Made by a program: the position numbers and the translations under genes. Below, in pieces: positions 1 through 7,945 of a stretch of DNA of 20,866 nucleotides. Positions within the stretch are counted from its first letter, which is position 1. Each line of letters begins with the position of its first letter. Source of the stretch: Actinomycetota bacterium (GTDB taxonomy: Bacteria; Actinomycetota; UBA4738; CADDZG01; WHSQ01); assembly GCA_030448085.1 (NCBI GenBank), contig JAUJNU010000028.1:1-20866 (forward strand). The letters run 5' to 3'. A model generated the notes under the pieces. That model saw only the letters and a list, made by a program, of their open reading frames with translations. It ran no database searches and was not told where the DNA came from.

Positions 1-201
1 CACGTCCTGCCCACGGGGGGGACCGCTCGTTTCGCCTCGGGGCTCGGCACGGCCGACTTCGTCAAGCAGATCTACGTCTGCAGCCTCGAGCGTGAGGGGC
101 TGGCCGCCCTGGCGCCTCACATCGACGCTCTCGCCGCCGCCGAGGGGCTGCCCGGTCATGCAGCTTCCGTATGGGCCCGCCTCGAGCAGGGTGAGTCGTG
201 A
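1..201 (+). CDS. hisD: Histidinol dehydrogenase, C-terminal end (partial)
   Basis: This is the last 66 residues of HisD, which oxidises L-histidinol to L-histidine through the aldehyde with NAD+ in the cytoplasm. The 5' part lies outside the window. Reading from base 1 gives HVLPTGGTARFASGLG, the conserved HisD stretch with the active-site region His, followed by the family's C-terminal EGLPGHAASVWAR segment with its conserved His. The stop TGA at 199-201 overlaps the GTG start of hisC, so the two are probably translationally coupled. Identification is from recognisable family motifs; only the size of the missing part is unknown. Confidence 0.93.
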   Translation, partial: HVLPTGGTARFASGLGTADFVKQIYVCSLEREGLAALAPHIDALAAAEGLPGHAASVWARLEQGES

Positions 202-1265
202 GCGAGACGAGCGGGCTTCTCCCGGTGCGGGACGACCTCGCCGAGGTGGCCCCGTACAGGACGCCCGCGAGGGCGCCGGGCCTGAGGCTCGACAGCAACG
301 AGTCGCCTTACCCGCCCCCGCCCGCTTTCGTCGACGAGCTGGCGGCCGCCCTTCAGGCCGAGTCCTTGAACAGGTACCCAGACGCGGGCGCGAACGATCT
401 CCTGCAGGCACTCAGCGACGCCACCGGGTGGGGAACGGACGGGCTCTGGGTCGCGAACGGGTCGAACGAGGTCCTGCTGCACCTCTTCCTCGCATTCGGG
501 GGCCCGGCCCGCACCTCGCTCACGTTCGAGCCGACGTATTCGCTGCACACGCTGGTTGCCCGCGTCGCAGGGACCCGGACGGTCTCGCTGCCGCGGGGGG
601 AGGGCTTCACCGCACCGAAGCTCCCGAGCAGCGGGGAGCGCCCCGACATCGTCATGCTCTGCTCGCCCAACAACCCGACGGGCGGGGTGGAGCCGCTCGA
701 CACGGTGCGGGAGCTGCTCGAGCCGCGCGACCGCCTCGTGGTGGTGGACGAGGCCTACATCGACTTCGCCCCCGAGGGGACGAGCGTATCCCCGCTGCTG
801 GCGGACCACCCCAACCTCGTGATCGTGAGGACGTTCTCCAAAGCGTGGCGGCTGGCCGGGGTGAGGCTCGGTTATCTGCTCGCCCACCCCGCGGTCGTCG
901 AGGGGCTCGCTCGCGTGCGGCTCCCGTACGGGCTCACGTCCCTCGCCCAACAGGCTGGGCTCTCGGCCTTGAGGCACGAAGGCGAGACCAGAGAGACCGT
1001 CGCGAAGATCGTTGCGGAGAGAGACCGGATCGCCTTCGAGCTCGGAGCGCTGGGCCTCGTGACTTACCCCTCCCACTCCAACTTCGTCCTGTTCGAGGTC
1101 GCCGACCCCGTCGCCGCGTGGGATGCCCTTGCCGCCGAGGGGATATACGTACGCCGCTTCCGGGATGTGCCCGGCCTGGAGCGGGCGTTGAGGGTGACGG
1201 CAGGGCTCCCCGAGGAGGTGGACGCGTTCCTCGCCGCGATGAGGGAGGTTGTGTGGCATGCGTAG
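198..1265 (+). CDS. hisC: Histidinol-phosphate aminotransferase
   Basis: A PLP-dependent class I/II aminotransferase of 355 residues, the normal HisC length. It converts imidazole-acetol phosphate to histidinol phosphate using glutamate. Visible motifs in order are DSNESPYPPP near residue 32 (substrate end), VANGSNEVL near 85 (cofactor phosphate region), SPNNPTGG at 156-163, VVDEAYIDF at 182-190 (Asp contacting the PLP ring nitrogen, Tyr) and RTFSKAWRLAGVRLGY at 211-226, with Lys215 as the expected Schiff-base lysine. The GTG start at 198 overlaps the hisD stop (GTGA). The end overlaps hisB by 8 bases. Position in a his operon makes HisC far more likely than a general aromatic aminotransferase, although some actinobacterial HisC proteins also accept aromatic substrates. 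Confidence 0.95.
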   Translation: MSETSGLLPVRDDLAEVAPYRTPARAPGLRLDSNESPYPPPPAFVDELAAALQAESLNRYPDAGANDLLQALSDATGWGTDGLWVANGSNEVLLHLFLAFGGPARTSLTFEPTYSLHTLVARVAGTRTVSLPRGEGFTAPKLPSSGERPDIVMLCSPNNPTGGVEPLDTVRELLEPRDRLVVVDEAYIDFAPEGTSVSPLLADHPNLVIVRTFSKAWRLAGVRLGYLLAHPAVVEGLARVRLPYGLTSLAQQAGLSALRHEGETRETVAKIVAERDRIAFELGALGLVTYPSHSNFVLFEVADPVAAWDALAAEGIYVRRFRDVPGLERALRVTAGLPEEVDAFLAAMREVVWHA

Positions 1266-1842
1266 CGCTTCCGTTGAGCGGGTGACGAATGAGACGAGGG
1301 TGAGGATCGCTCTCTGCCTGGACGGTGGCGAGGTGACGATCGGGACCGGCATCCCCTTCTTCGATCACATGCTGGACCAGGTCGGCCGTCACGGGCGCCT
1401 GGGCCTCGACCTCAGCGCCGAAGGGGACCTCGAGATCGACGGCCACCACACCGTAGAGGACACGGGGATAGTGCTGGGTCAAGCGCTGGCCGAAGCCCTC
1501 GGCGACAAAGCCGGGATCAAACGCTACGGCGACGCGCTCGTGCCGATGGAGGAGTCGCTTGCCCAGGTGGCGCTGGACCTTTCCGGGCGGACCCTGCTCG
1601 TGTACGAGGCCGATCTCCCGGCAGGGGAGATCGGCGCTTTCGACGTGGCCCTCGTGGAGGAGTTCCTCCAGGCGCTGTGCAGGTCCGGAGGCATCACGAT
1701 GCACGTGCGGCTCCTCGCGGGGAAGAACCTCCACCACATGGTGGAGGCGATCTTCAAAGCGTTCGCGCGCGCTCTGGCGGACGCCGTGGCCACCGACCCG
1801 GCGGCCGGGGGGCGTGTGCCGTCCACGAAGGGGGCCTTATGA
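1258..1842 (+). CDS. hisB: Imidazoleglycerol-phosphate dehydratase
   Basis: HisB of 194 residues, the monofunctional dehydratase size with no fused phosphatase domain. It dehydrates imidazole glycerol phosphate to imidazole acetol phosphate using manganese. The repeated half-domains show FFDHML at 34-39, the metal-binding HHTVED at 63-68, the second HHMVEA at 159-164 and the typical C-terminal PSTKG. I chose ATG 1258 over an in-frame TTG at 1249 because GAGGGAGG at 1241-1248 is well placed for it and HisB proteins begin close to this point. The gene overlaps the hisC end by 8 bases, and its TGA overlaps the hisH ATG. Confidence 0.95.
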   Translation: MRSASVERVTNETRVRIALCLDGGEVTIGTGIPFFDHMLDQVGRHGRLGLDLSAEGDLEIDGHHTVEDTGIVLGQALAEALGDKAGIKRYGDALVPMEESLAQVALDLSGRTLLVYEADLPAGEIGAFDVALVEEFLQALCRSGGITMHVRLLAGKNLHHMVEAIFKAFARALADAVATDPAAGGRVPSTKGAL

Positions 1843-2405
1843 AGGTCGCCGTCCTCGACCACGGCAGGGGCAACCTCCGCAGCGTCGCCCGTGCCCTCGA
1901 GGAGGCTGGGACCTCCGCTGCGATCACGTCCGACCCGGCCGACCTCGCGTCCGCCGACGCGCTGTGCGTGCCGGGTCAGGGGATCTTCGACAGGTGCATG
2001 GATGACCTCAACTCCAGCGGGCTCGCCGGCGCGATCGTGGCCTGGGTCGGCGAGGAGCGTCCTTACCTAGGGATCTGCCTCGGCCTCCAGGTGCTGTTCG
2101 AGGCCAGCGAAGAGGGCGAGCACGTTCCCGGGCTTGGTCTGCTGCGGGGCGAGGTGAGGAGGCTGCAGGGTAAGGTGCCGGTTCCGCATATCGGTTGGAA
2201 CACCGTCGGTCCCGAGCACTACTACTTCGACCATTCCTTCGCAGCGTTCCCGGAGGACGACAGCATCGTCAAGGGCTGGTGCCGTCACGGCCCCCGCTTC
2301 GCTGCCTGGGTCGAGACGGGCTCCGTGACGGGCGTGCAGTTCCATCCCGAGAAGAGCGGCCGTGCAGGGATCGAGCTTCTTCGAAGGTGGGTGACATCCG
2401 TATGA
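1839..2405 (+). CDS. hisH: Imidazole glycerol phosphate synthase, glutamine amidotransferase subunit
   Basis: HisH of 188 residues. It hydrolyses glutamine and channels ammonia to HisF. The class I amidotransferase triad is present: Cys80 in YLGICLGLQ, and His169 and Glu171 in QFHPEKSG. VPHIGWN near 115-121 is the family's conserved block. The start ATG at 1839 overlaps the hisB stop (ATGA). The open frame extends upstream into hisB, but that extension has no family similarity. Its stop overlaps hisA ATG in the same way. Its partner hisF lies one gene further on. Confidence 0.95.
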   Translation: MKVAVLDHGRGNLRSVARALEEAGTSAAITSDPADLASADALCVPGQGIFDRCMDDLNSSGLAGAIVAWVGEERPYLGICLGLQVLFEASEEGEHVPGLGLLRGEVRRLQGKVPVPHIGWNTVGPEHYYFDHSFAAFPEDDSIVKGWCRHGPRFAAWVETGSVTGVQFHPEKSGRAGIELLRRWVTSV

Positions 2406-3175
2406 GTCGATTCACGGTCTACCCGGCCGTGGACATCTCCCAGGGCCGTTGCGTCCGGTTGCTCCAAGGGCGCTTCGGAAGCGAGACGGTCTACTCCGAC
2501 GACCCGGTCAAGGTAGCCCTCGGGTTCAGCAGCGCGGGAGCCCGCTGGCTCCACATCGTCGACCTCGACGGGGCCCGGACCGGGGTTCCGGCGAACAGGG
2601 ACCTGGTCCTCGAGGTCGTGAAGCGTGCCTCCTGCCCGGTTCAGGCCGGCGGCGGGATGCGAACGATCGACGACGTCGAGGAGGTCCTCGCGGCCGGCGC
2701 GAACCGCGCCGTGCTCGGCACCGTCGCGATGGAGGACCCCGAATCGATGGCGCGAGCTTGCGCACGTTACGGCGAGCGGATCGTCGTCTCTCTCGACGCG
2801 CGAGGGGGAGAGCTCGCCTCGCACGGTTGGACCGTCGGGACGGGGATGCCGGTGCTCGACGCGGTGAAGGCGTTCGAGGCTGCCGGGGTCTGCATGTTCG
2901 TCTACACGGACGTCGGCAGGGACGGGACGCTCGCCGGCCCCAACCTCGAGGGCCTCGCCCGGATCACCGAAGTCACCGACATACCCGTCGTCGCATCGGG
3001 TGGCATCGGGACGCTCCAAGAGCTTCAGGTGGTTGCCCGCCTGCACTCGGAGGGGGTGACGGGGGCGATCGTCGGCCGGGCTCTCTACGAGAACAAGTTC
3101 TCGATCCGGGAGGCCATGATCGCTGCCGATGAGGCCGCCGCCGGGCGCGCAGAGCTGCCTCTCGTCGAGCCCTAA
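2402..3175 (+). CDS. hisA: Phosphoribosylformimino-AICAR-phosphate isomerase (HisA, possibly PriA-type)
   Basis: A (beta/alpha)8 barrel of 257 residues catalysing the Amadori isomerisation of ProFAR to PRFAR. The catalytic aspartates are present: Asp11 in YPAVDI and Asp170 in YTDVGRDGT. Phosphate-binding glycine motifs are GGGMRT near 83-88 and VASGGIG and IVGRALYE near the end. In many actinobacteria this protein is PriA and also replaces TrpF. No trpF lies in this window, which fits, but the position matching the PriA Arg before Gly-Trp is His here (SHGWT, 140-144), as in single-function HisA. The ATG at 2402 overlaps the hisH stop, with a GAAGGTGGGTGA stretch upstream as ribosome binding site. 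Single versus dual function is undecided. Confidence 0.93.
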   Translation: MSRFTVYPAVDISQGRCVRLLQGRFGSETVYSDDPVKVALGFSSAGARWLHIVDLDGARTGVPANRDLVLEVVKRASCPVQAGGGMRTIDDVEEVLAAGANRAVLGTVAMEDPESMARACARYGERIVVSLDARGGELASHGWTVGTGMPVLDAVKAFEAAGVCMFVYTDVGRDGTLAGPNLEGLARITEVTDIPVVASGGIGTLQELQVVARLHSEGVTGAIVGRALYENKFSIREAMIAADEAAAGRAELPLVEP

Positions 3176-3184
3176 GGCGGCTCC

Positions 3185-3961
3185 GTGCTGGCGAAGCGGG
3201 TGGTTCCCTGCCTCGACGTCGACCGAGGACGGGTGGTCAAAGGTGTGAGGTTCGTCGACCTTAAGGACGCGGGGGACCCGGTGGCGCTCGCCCGCCGCTA
3301 CGAGAGCGAGGGTGCAGACGAGATCGTCTTCCTCGACATCACGGCTTCGCACGAGGGGCGCGACATCATCCTCGATACCGTGTCCCGCACCGCCGGGAGC
3401 GTCTTCATCCCGCTCACCGTCGGTGGGGGGGTGCGTGAGGTGGCGGACGCGAGGCGCCTCCTGCGTGCAGGGGCCGACAAGGTCGCCATGAACACGGCGG
3501 CCGTGGGCGACCCGGGCCTCATCAGGGAGGCCGCGTCCGAGTTCGGGGATCAGGCGATCGTCCTTGCGATCGACGCGCGAGCCCGGCCCTCCGGTGACGG
3601 ATGGGAGGTCTTCGTTAACGGCGGCCGCCTGGGCACGGGGAGGGATGCCGTGGCCTGGGCCGCGGAGGGAGCCGCCGCGGGGGCCGGGGAGATCCTTCTG
3701 ACCTCGATGGACCGGGATGGGACCAACCTCGGTTACGACCTTGCTCTCACGGCCGCCGTCGTCGACGCGGTGCCGGTCCCGGTCATCGCCTCGGGCGGGG
3801 CAGGGCGGCCCTCCCACCTGGCGGACGCCGTGGATCCTTCGCTCGGGGGGGCCGAGGCCGCGCTTGCCGCGTCCGTTTTCCACTTCGGCGAGTTCTCGAT
3901 CTCGGACGCGAAGAAGGAGATGGCGGAGCGCGGGCTGCCCGTTAGGATTCCGCACCCATGA
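3185..3961 (+). CDS. hisF: Imidazole glycerol phosphate synthase, cyclase subunit
   Basis: HisF of 258 residues, a (beta/alpha)8 barrel that uses ammonia from HisH to form imidazole glycerol phosphate and AICAR. The two catalytic aspartates are visible: Asp11 in VPCLDVD and Asp130 in LAIDAR. Phosphate-site motifs TVGGGVR and LTSMDRDGT are intact. The GTG start at 3185 follows an AAGGCGG ribosome binding site that overlaps the end of hisA; the spacing to hisA is 9 bases. The TGA overlaps the ATG of the following peptidase gene (ATGA). Confidence 0.95.
   Translation: MLAKRVVPCLDVDRGRVVKGVRFVDLKDAGDPVALARRYESEGADEIVFLDITASHEGRDIILDTVSRTAGSVFIPLTVGGGVREVADARRLLRAGADKVAMNTAAVGDPGLIREAASEFGDQAIVLAIDARARPSGDGWEVFVNGGRLGTGRDAVAWAAEGAAAGAGEILLTSMDRDGTNLGYDLALTAAVVDAVPVPVIASGGAGRPSHLADAVDPSLGGAEAALAASVFHFGEFSISDAKKEMAERGLPVRIPHP
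3943..3948 (+). promoter_or_regulatory. Possible internal -10 element before the M24 peptidase
   Basis: TAGGAT fits the actinobacterial TANNNT -10 pattern and ends 9 bases before the peptidase ATG, a spacing that could give a transcript with little or no leader. It lies inside the hisF coding end, and I see no convincing -35. In GC-rich DNA such a hexamer can occur by chance. Confidence 0.22.
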
Positions 3962-5100
3962 GCACCTACCTCTTGTTCGACGACGCCCTGCGGAGCCCTG
4001 AGCTGCGGCACGAGATCGGCGAGCGGATCGGGGACCCGCTCATCTTCCTCGAGCACCAAGGGAAGCGGATCGTCGTGGGGAGCTCCTTAGAGCAGTTCAT
4101 CTTCGAGACGCGTGAAGACGTCGTGGACGAGTTCTGGCACAACACGGTCCTCGGCCGTGACGAGCTCGTGAAGGACAAGTCCTTCTCGATGGAGCACCTG
4201 TGGCCGGAGCTGATCCTTCGGGCCCTTAAGCGCGCCGGCGCGGACACCGCGATCGTCCCCCCGACGTTCAGGGTGAAGGAGGCCGATTACCTGCGCGACC
4301 ACGGGATCGAGCTCGAGATCGACGAGGACGCTTGGTTGCAGCGCCGCCGTCGCAAGACCCCGTGGGAGCTGGAGGGGCTCGAGCGGGCGCAGCGCGCCGC
4401 CGACACGGCGATGCTGACTGCGGCCCGCATGTTGAGAGAGGCCGAGCCGACCAACCAGGGACAGCTGCGCTACGAGGGCGAGATCCTCACCGCAGAGTGG
4501 ATCCGGGAGGTGATGTCTTCCGAGCTCCTGACGCAGGGGGCGACGAGCGACGAGATCATCGTCCATTCCGGTGATGCCGCACTGAGGGGGCACGACCTCG
4601 GCATGGGCCCGATCCTGCCGGATCAGTCCTGCATCATCGACTGCTTCCCGATGGAGCGGAAGACGGGGGTGTACTCGGACATGACCCGCACGTTCGTCCC
4701 GGGCCTTCCGTCCTCGGAGCTCGTGAAGATGCACGATCACTGCAAGCAGGCGCTGGAGATCGCCTTCGAGGCCTTGCGCCCGGGGGCCGAGGACCCGCAT
4801 TCGAAGGTCGTCGAGTTCTTCCACTCCAACGGCTACCCGACGTTCCGTCATCACTCGGGGGCCGGGCCGCTCAACGAGGGTTTCTTCCACTCGCTGGGGC
4901 ACGGGATCGGCCTCCAGGTTCACGAGAGGCCGAGGCTGGGCGAGCGCTCGGAGCCGCTCGAGGAGGGCGATGTGGTGGCCGTCGAGCCGGGCCTGTACTT
5001 CCCAGGGCTCGGTGGGGTCCGACTCGAGGACACAGTCATCGTGACGGACGACGGCATCGAGCACCTGACCGACCCGCTCCCTTACGACCTCACTCCGTAG
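3958..5100 (+). CDS. M24-family metallopeptidase (Xaa-Pro dipeptidase/aminopeptidase type)
   Basis: A 380-residue protein with the pita-bread fold of the M24 family, cutting peptides next to proline with two metal ions. An N-terminal creatinase-like domain (about 1-130) precedes the catalytic domain. All five expected metal ligands are visible: Asp228 (IIDCFP), Asp241 (YSDMTRTF), His315 (SLGHGIG), Glu343 (VAVEPGLYF) and Glu357 (VRLEDTV). The supporting histidine in QVHERP is also there. It sits between hisF and hisI, overlapping hisF by 4 bases and abutting hisI with no gap, so it belongs to the his transcript. A peptidase has no known step in histidine synthesis; it may salvage amino acids or simply be carried along. 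Whether it is a dipeptidase or an aminopeptidase cannot be read from the sequence. Confidence 0.88.
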   Translation: MSTYLLFDDALRSPELRHEIGERIGDPLIFLEHQGKRIVVGSSLEQFIFETREDVVDEFWHNTVLGRDELVKDKSFSMEHLWPELILRALKRAGADTAIVPPTFRVKEADYLRDHGIELEIDEDAWLQRRRRKTPWELEGLERAQRAADTAMLTAARMLREAEPTNQGQLRYEGEILTAEWIREVMSSELLTQGATSDEIIVHSGDAALRGHDLGMGPILPDQSCIIDCFPMERKTGVYSDMTRTFVPGLPSSELVKMHDHCKQALEIAFEALRPGAEDPHSKVVEFFHSNGYPTFRHHSGAGPLNEGFFHSLGHGIGLQVHERPRLGERSEPLEEGDVVAVEPGLYFPGLGGVRLEDTVIVTDDGIEHLTDPLPYDLTP

Positions 5101-5436
5101 ATGGCCGGGCTGGAGGAGATCAAGTACGACGAGCGCGGCCTGGCGCCGGCGATCGTGCAGGACGAGAGCACGAAACAGGTCCTGATGCTCGCCTGGGTCG
5201 ACGCCGAAGCGCTCCGCAGGACGCTCGCGACCGGGACGACCTGGTTCTGGAGCAGGTCCCGGCAGGAGTACTGGAACAAGGGCGCGACCTCGGGGAACCT
5301 CCAGAAGGTGACCTCGGTGAGGTACGACTGCGACGCAGACGTTCTGCTGATGAGCGTCATCCCCGCCGGTCCCGCTTGCCACACGGGTGAGGTCAGCTGC
5401 TTCTACCGGGAGCTAACGGCAGACGACCTGAAGTGA
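5101..5436 (+). CDS. hisI: Phosphoribosyl-AMP cyclohydrolase
   Basis: HisI of 111 residues, opening the purine ring of PR-AMP in the third step of histidine synthesis. The family signatures are present: [16 protein letters not shown] at 51-66, the metal-binding DCDAD at 76-80, and [11 protein letters not shown] at 91-101 with Cys93 and Cys100 as expected zinc ligands. The HisE pyrophosphohydrolase domain is not fused and no separate hisE is seen here. The ATG directly follows the peptidase stop codon, and the TGA overlaps the trpE GTG (GTGA), linking the histidine and tryptophan parts of the cluster. Confidence 0.95.
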   Translation: MAGLEEIKYDERGLAPAIVQDESTKQVLMLAWVDAEALRRTLATGTTWFWSRSRQEYWNKGATSGNLQKVTSVRYDCDADVLLMSVIPAGPACHTGEVSCFYRELTADDLK

Positions 5437-6928
5437 CCGTGCACCGCCCCGACCGGGAGGAGTTCAAAGACCTCGCGGCAGCTCACGGCGTGGTCCCGGT
5501 GTACAGGGAGGTCCTGGCGGACCTGCTGACGCCCGTCGCCGCCTTCCACAGGCTCGACCCGCAGCCCTACGGCTTCCTTCTCGAGAGCGTCGAGGGCGGC
5601 GAGCGCTGGGCGCGTTATTCCTTCCTCGGCGGTGACGCCTTCGCGGTGATCACCGCGACCGGGGACCGCGTCGAGGTGTCGGGGTCGCCACCCTCGTGCC
5701 GGAGGAGGGCGAGCGGCCGCTGGACTACGTTCGAAGGGTTCTGGGCGCGCTGGATGCGCCCCGGATCGAGGGCCTTCCCCCCTTCCACGGCGGCGCGGTG
5801 GGGTTCATCGGCTACGACTGCGTCAGGGAGCTAGAGCATCTCCCGGACATCCCCCCGGACGACCTCGGCCTGCCCGACCTCTGCTTGATGCTTACCCGCA
5901 CGCTCGTGGTGTTCGATCACCTGAAGCAGAAGGCGTTCGTCATAGCGAACGTAGCTTCCGGTGGCGACCCGGACGAGGCCTACGACGACGCGGTTCGAAG
6001 GTGCGACGAGGTCGTTCGCAGGCTCGAGACGCCGGCTGGGGAGAGAGCCCTCGAGGTGGGGCCACCACCCCCTCGTGCCGGCTTCTCCTCACCCGTCGGA
6101 GACGAGCAGTATGAGGGCTGGGTCGCGCGTTGCCGCGAGCACATAGTTGCGGGCGACATCTTCCAGGTCGTGCCTTCCCGCAGGTTCGAAGCGCCGATGA
6201 AGGCCTCGGCGCTCGATACCTACAGGGTTCTTCGGACCCTCAACCCCAGCCCCTACATGTACTTCCTGCGGCTGGGCGAGACGGTGACCGGGGCGGATTT
6301 CGAGATCGCCGGCTCCTCTCCGGAGCCGCTCGTGAGGGTGACCGGGGATCACGTGGTAACCCGCCCGATCGCGGGGACGAGGCGCAGGGGCGCCACCGAG
6401 GAGCAGGACGCCGCCTTGGAGCGCGAGCTGCTGGCGGACGAGAAGGAGAGGGCCGAGCACGTGATGCTCGTGGATCTGGCGCGGAACGACGTGGGCCGGG
6501 TGGCCAGGTACGGGAGCGTGACGGTGGACGAGTTGATGGTCGTGGAGCGCTACTCGCACGTGATGCACATCGTCTCCAGCGTCACCGGGACCTTGGCCGA
6601 GGGGATGACCTCTTTCGACGCCCTGAGGGCGTGTTTCCCGGCGGGGACGGTCTCCGGCGCCCCCAAGGTCCGGGCGATGGAGATCATCGATTCGCTCGAG
6701 AGGACCAAGCGGGGGCCGTACGCGGGGGTCGTTGGCTACTTCGACTTCTCGGGGAACATCGACACATGCATAACGATCAGGACGATCGTCGTCTGCGGCG
6801 ACAAGGCGTACGTGCAGGCGGGGGCCGGGGTCGTTGCGGACTCGGAGCCTGCGGCGGAGGCGGAAGAGACGAGACGGAAAGCCGAGGCGCTACTCGTTGC
6901 AGTGGAGATGGCGGCTCAGCCGGAGTAG
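5433..6928 (+). CDS. trpE: Anthranilate synthase component I, with one frame break
   Basis: TrpE, making anthranilate from chorismate, about 498 residues when read across one frame change. The N-terminal part (5433 to about 5680) has the [18 protein letters not shown] motif expected for tryptophan feedback binding. The rest (about 5681-6928) carries the catalytic chorismate-binding domain: [40 protein letters not shown] and [18 protein letters not shown]. The frames join at the four-G run at 5681-5684, where one extra G would restore a single frame (VSG to [10 protein letters not shown]). A one-base sequencing drop-out is the simplest reading; otherwise the gene is a pseudogene. The GTG start overlaps hisI. 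TrpG is not in the window. Confidence 0.9.
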
Positions 6929-7179
6929 CTCTCCAGGGATCCGACTTCGTCGGCGGTGAGCGTCAACTCGACGGCCTCGGTAGTGATCGCGGCTACCGTG
7001 TCCGCCGGTGCGAACTGCTCGCTGCCCAGCACGCCGGCCCGGAACGCGAGCCCCGAGAAGATGTCCTTCTGATGATCCGCGACGACTCGGGTGATCCGTC
7101 CGACGGCGGATCCGTCCGAGGCTCTCACCTCGGTACCTTCCTCGAGCGCCATCCAGGAGATAGCAGTGTCGTCGCTCAT
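6916..7179 (-). CDS. Small PRC-barrel-like protein
   Basis: An 87-residue acidic protein on the minus strand, convergent with trpE and overlapping its last 13 bases. The stretch EEGTEVRASDGSAVGRITRVVAD followed by FRAGVLGSEQFAPADTVAAI has the two-part shape of a PRC-barrel domain, a small beta barrel found in RNA-processing and photosystem proteins and in many uncharacterised bacterial proteins. (The two stretches run from about residue 13 to 35 and 46 to 66.) No signal peptide or membrane segment is visible. I chose ATG at 7179 because a longer open frame to 7236 would run into the divergent lipoprotein gene and lacks similarity. The 19-base gap to that gene holds a shared AT-rich hexamer. 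The fold is inferred from the pattern only; the function is unknown. Confidence 0.6.
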   Translation of the reverse strand: MSDDTAISWMALEEGTEVRASDGSAVGRITRVVADHQKDIFSGLAFRAGVLGSEQFAPADTVAAITTEAVELTLTADEVGSLESYSG

Positions 7180-7198
7180 GACCTCAGATACTAGGCGC
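7180..7198. promoter_or_regulatory. Divergent leaderless promoter candidate
   Basis: Only 19 bases separate two divergent start codons. GATACT at 7187-7192 lies at -12 to -7 from the plus-strand ATG at 7199, exactly where a -10 sits for a leaderless transcript. On the minus strand TAGTAT (7193-7188) lies at -14 to -9 from the ATG at 7179. If both are used, the two -10 elements overlap and only one gene can be fired at a time. Confidence 0.35.
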
Positions 7199-7933
7199 AT
7201 GAGGATCGTTGTCGTGGCCGCGCTCGCCGTCCTCACCGCCTGCTCCGGCTCGGCGCCGACCGGTCCTCCCGTTCGGCCGAGCGGCTCTCCGAAGCTGGAC
7301 CTGGTGGCGATCGGCCGTCATGCGACGCAATTCGAGGAGCAGGTCCCGGTTCGGCCCGGGGGCTCCCAGGAGGAGAACATCGCAGCCACCTATCTCCTCG
7401 GCCACCTTCAGGTGGCGGGGTACCTGGTGCGTCTCGACGCCGTCCCCGTGGCCGACCTGGTCCGTTCCACGAACGTCGTGGCGCCCCCTCCGACCGGGGC
7501 CGACCCCGAGGTGGTCGTCGCGGTTGCCTACGACTCACCCCCACAAGGCGGAGGCGACGGCCGGGCCGTGGGGCTGTGGCTGGAGCTGGCTCGGGCCCTC
7601 AGCGTGAGTGAGCCAGAGCACAGGGTCGGCTTCGTGGCGTTGGGGGCCGAGCACCTGGAATCGGAGCGGGCTCCCCTGGGCTCGCGCAGGCTCGCGAGGT
7701 TCCTCCTCGACGAGGAGCAGGACCCGGTAGTGGTGACGATCGCATCGTCCGAAGGGCCGGCCCAGGCCTCGGGGCCGGCGGCCGACCGAGTCCTGCCCGG
7801 GGCCGGAGGGACCCTCGCCCCAGCCGGTCCCGATCCCCTCTCGGACGCAGGCTTCGATCACGTCTTCGTGTCCGGCAACCCCGAAGAGATCGGCCCGGAG
7901 CTCCTCGGTTATCTCACCGACCAGGCGCGCTAG
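7199..7933 (+). CDS. Lipoprotein with degenerate M28-peptidase-like domain
   Basis: A 244-residue predicted lipoprotein. The signal peptide MRIVVVAALAVLTAC ends in an LTAC lipobox with Cys15 as the lipid site, so it should sit on the outer face of the membrane. Residues 55-170 follow the layout of M28 zinc aminopeptidases: GSQEENIAATYLLGHL, then NVVAP, VVVAVAYDS, GGGDGRAVG, LELARAL and FVALGAEH...GSRRLARFL. The usual zinc-binding His in the AHxD motif is Ala110 here; Asp120 remains, and the paired Glu-Glu is Glu151-His152. The C-terminal ligands are not recognisable. It is therefore probably a non-catalytic relative that binds rather than cuts. It lies between trpE and trpC, where Mycobacterium has an unrelated Trp-associated membrane protein. 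Function unknown. Confidence 0.65.
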   Translation: MRIVVVAALAVLTACSGSAPTGPPVRPSGSPKLDLVAIGRHATQFEEQVPVRPGGSQEENIAATYLLGHLQVAGYLVRLDAVPVADLVRSTNVVAPPPTGADPEVVVAVAYDSPPQGGGDGRAVGLWLELARALSVSEPEHRVGFVALGAEHLESERAPLGSRRLARFLLDEEQDPVVVTIASSEGPAQASGPAADRVLPGAGGTLAPAGPDPLSDAGFDHVFVSGNPEEIGPELLGYLTDQAR

Positions 7934-7945
7934 GGTCTGTCGTCC

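Noticed and set aside
2285..3955. A 556-codon open frame on the minus strand opposite hisA and hisF
   Set aside because: GC-rich coding DNA leaves long stop-free frames on the other strand; it has no recognisable domain, and the plus strand carries two complete enzymes.
4087..5382. A 431-codon minus-strand open frame opposite the M24 peptidase and hisI
   Set aside because: Shadow of real genes; low-complexity Arg/Leu/Val-rich translation without family motifs.
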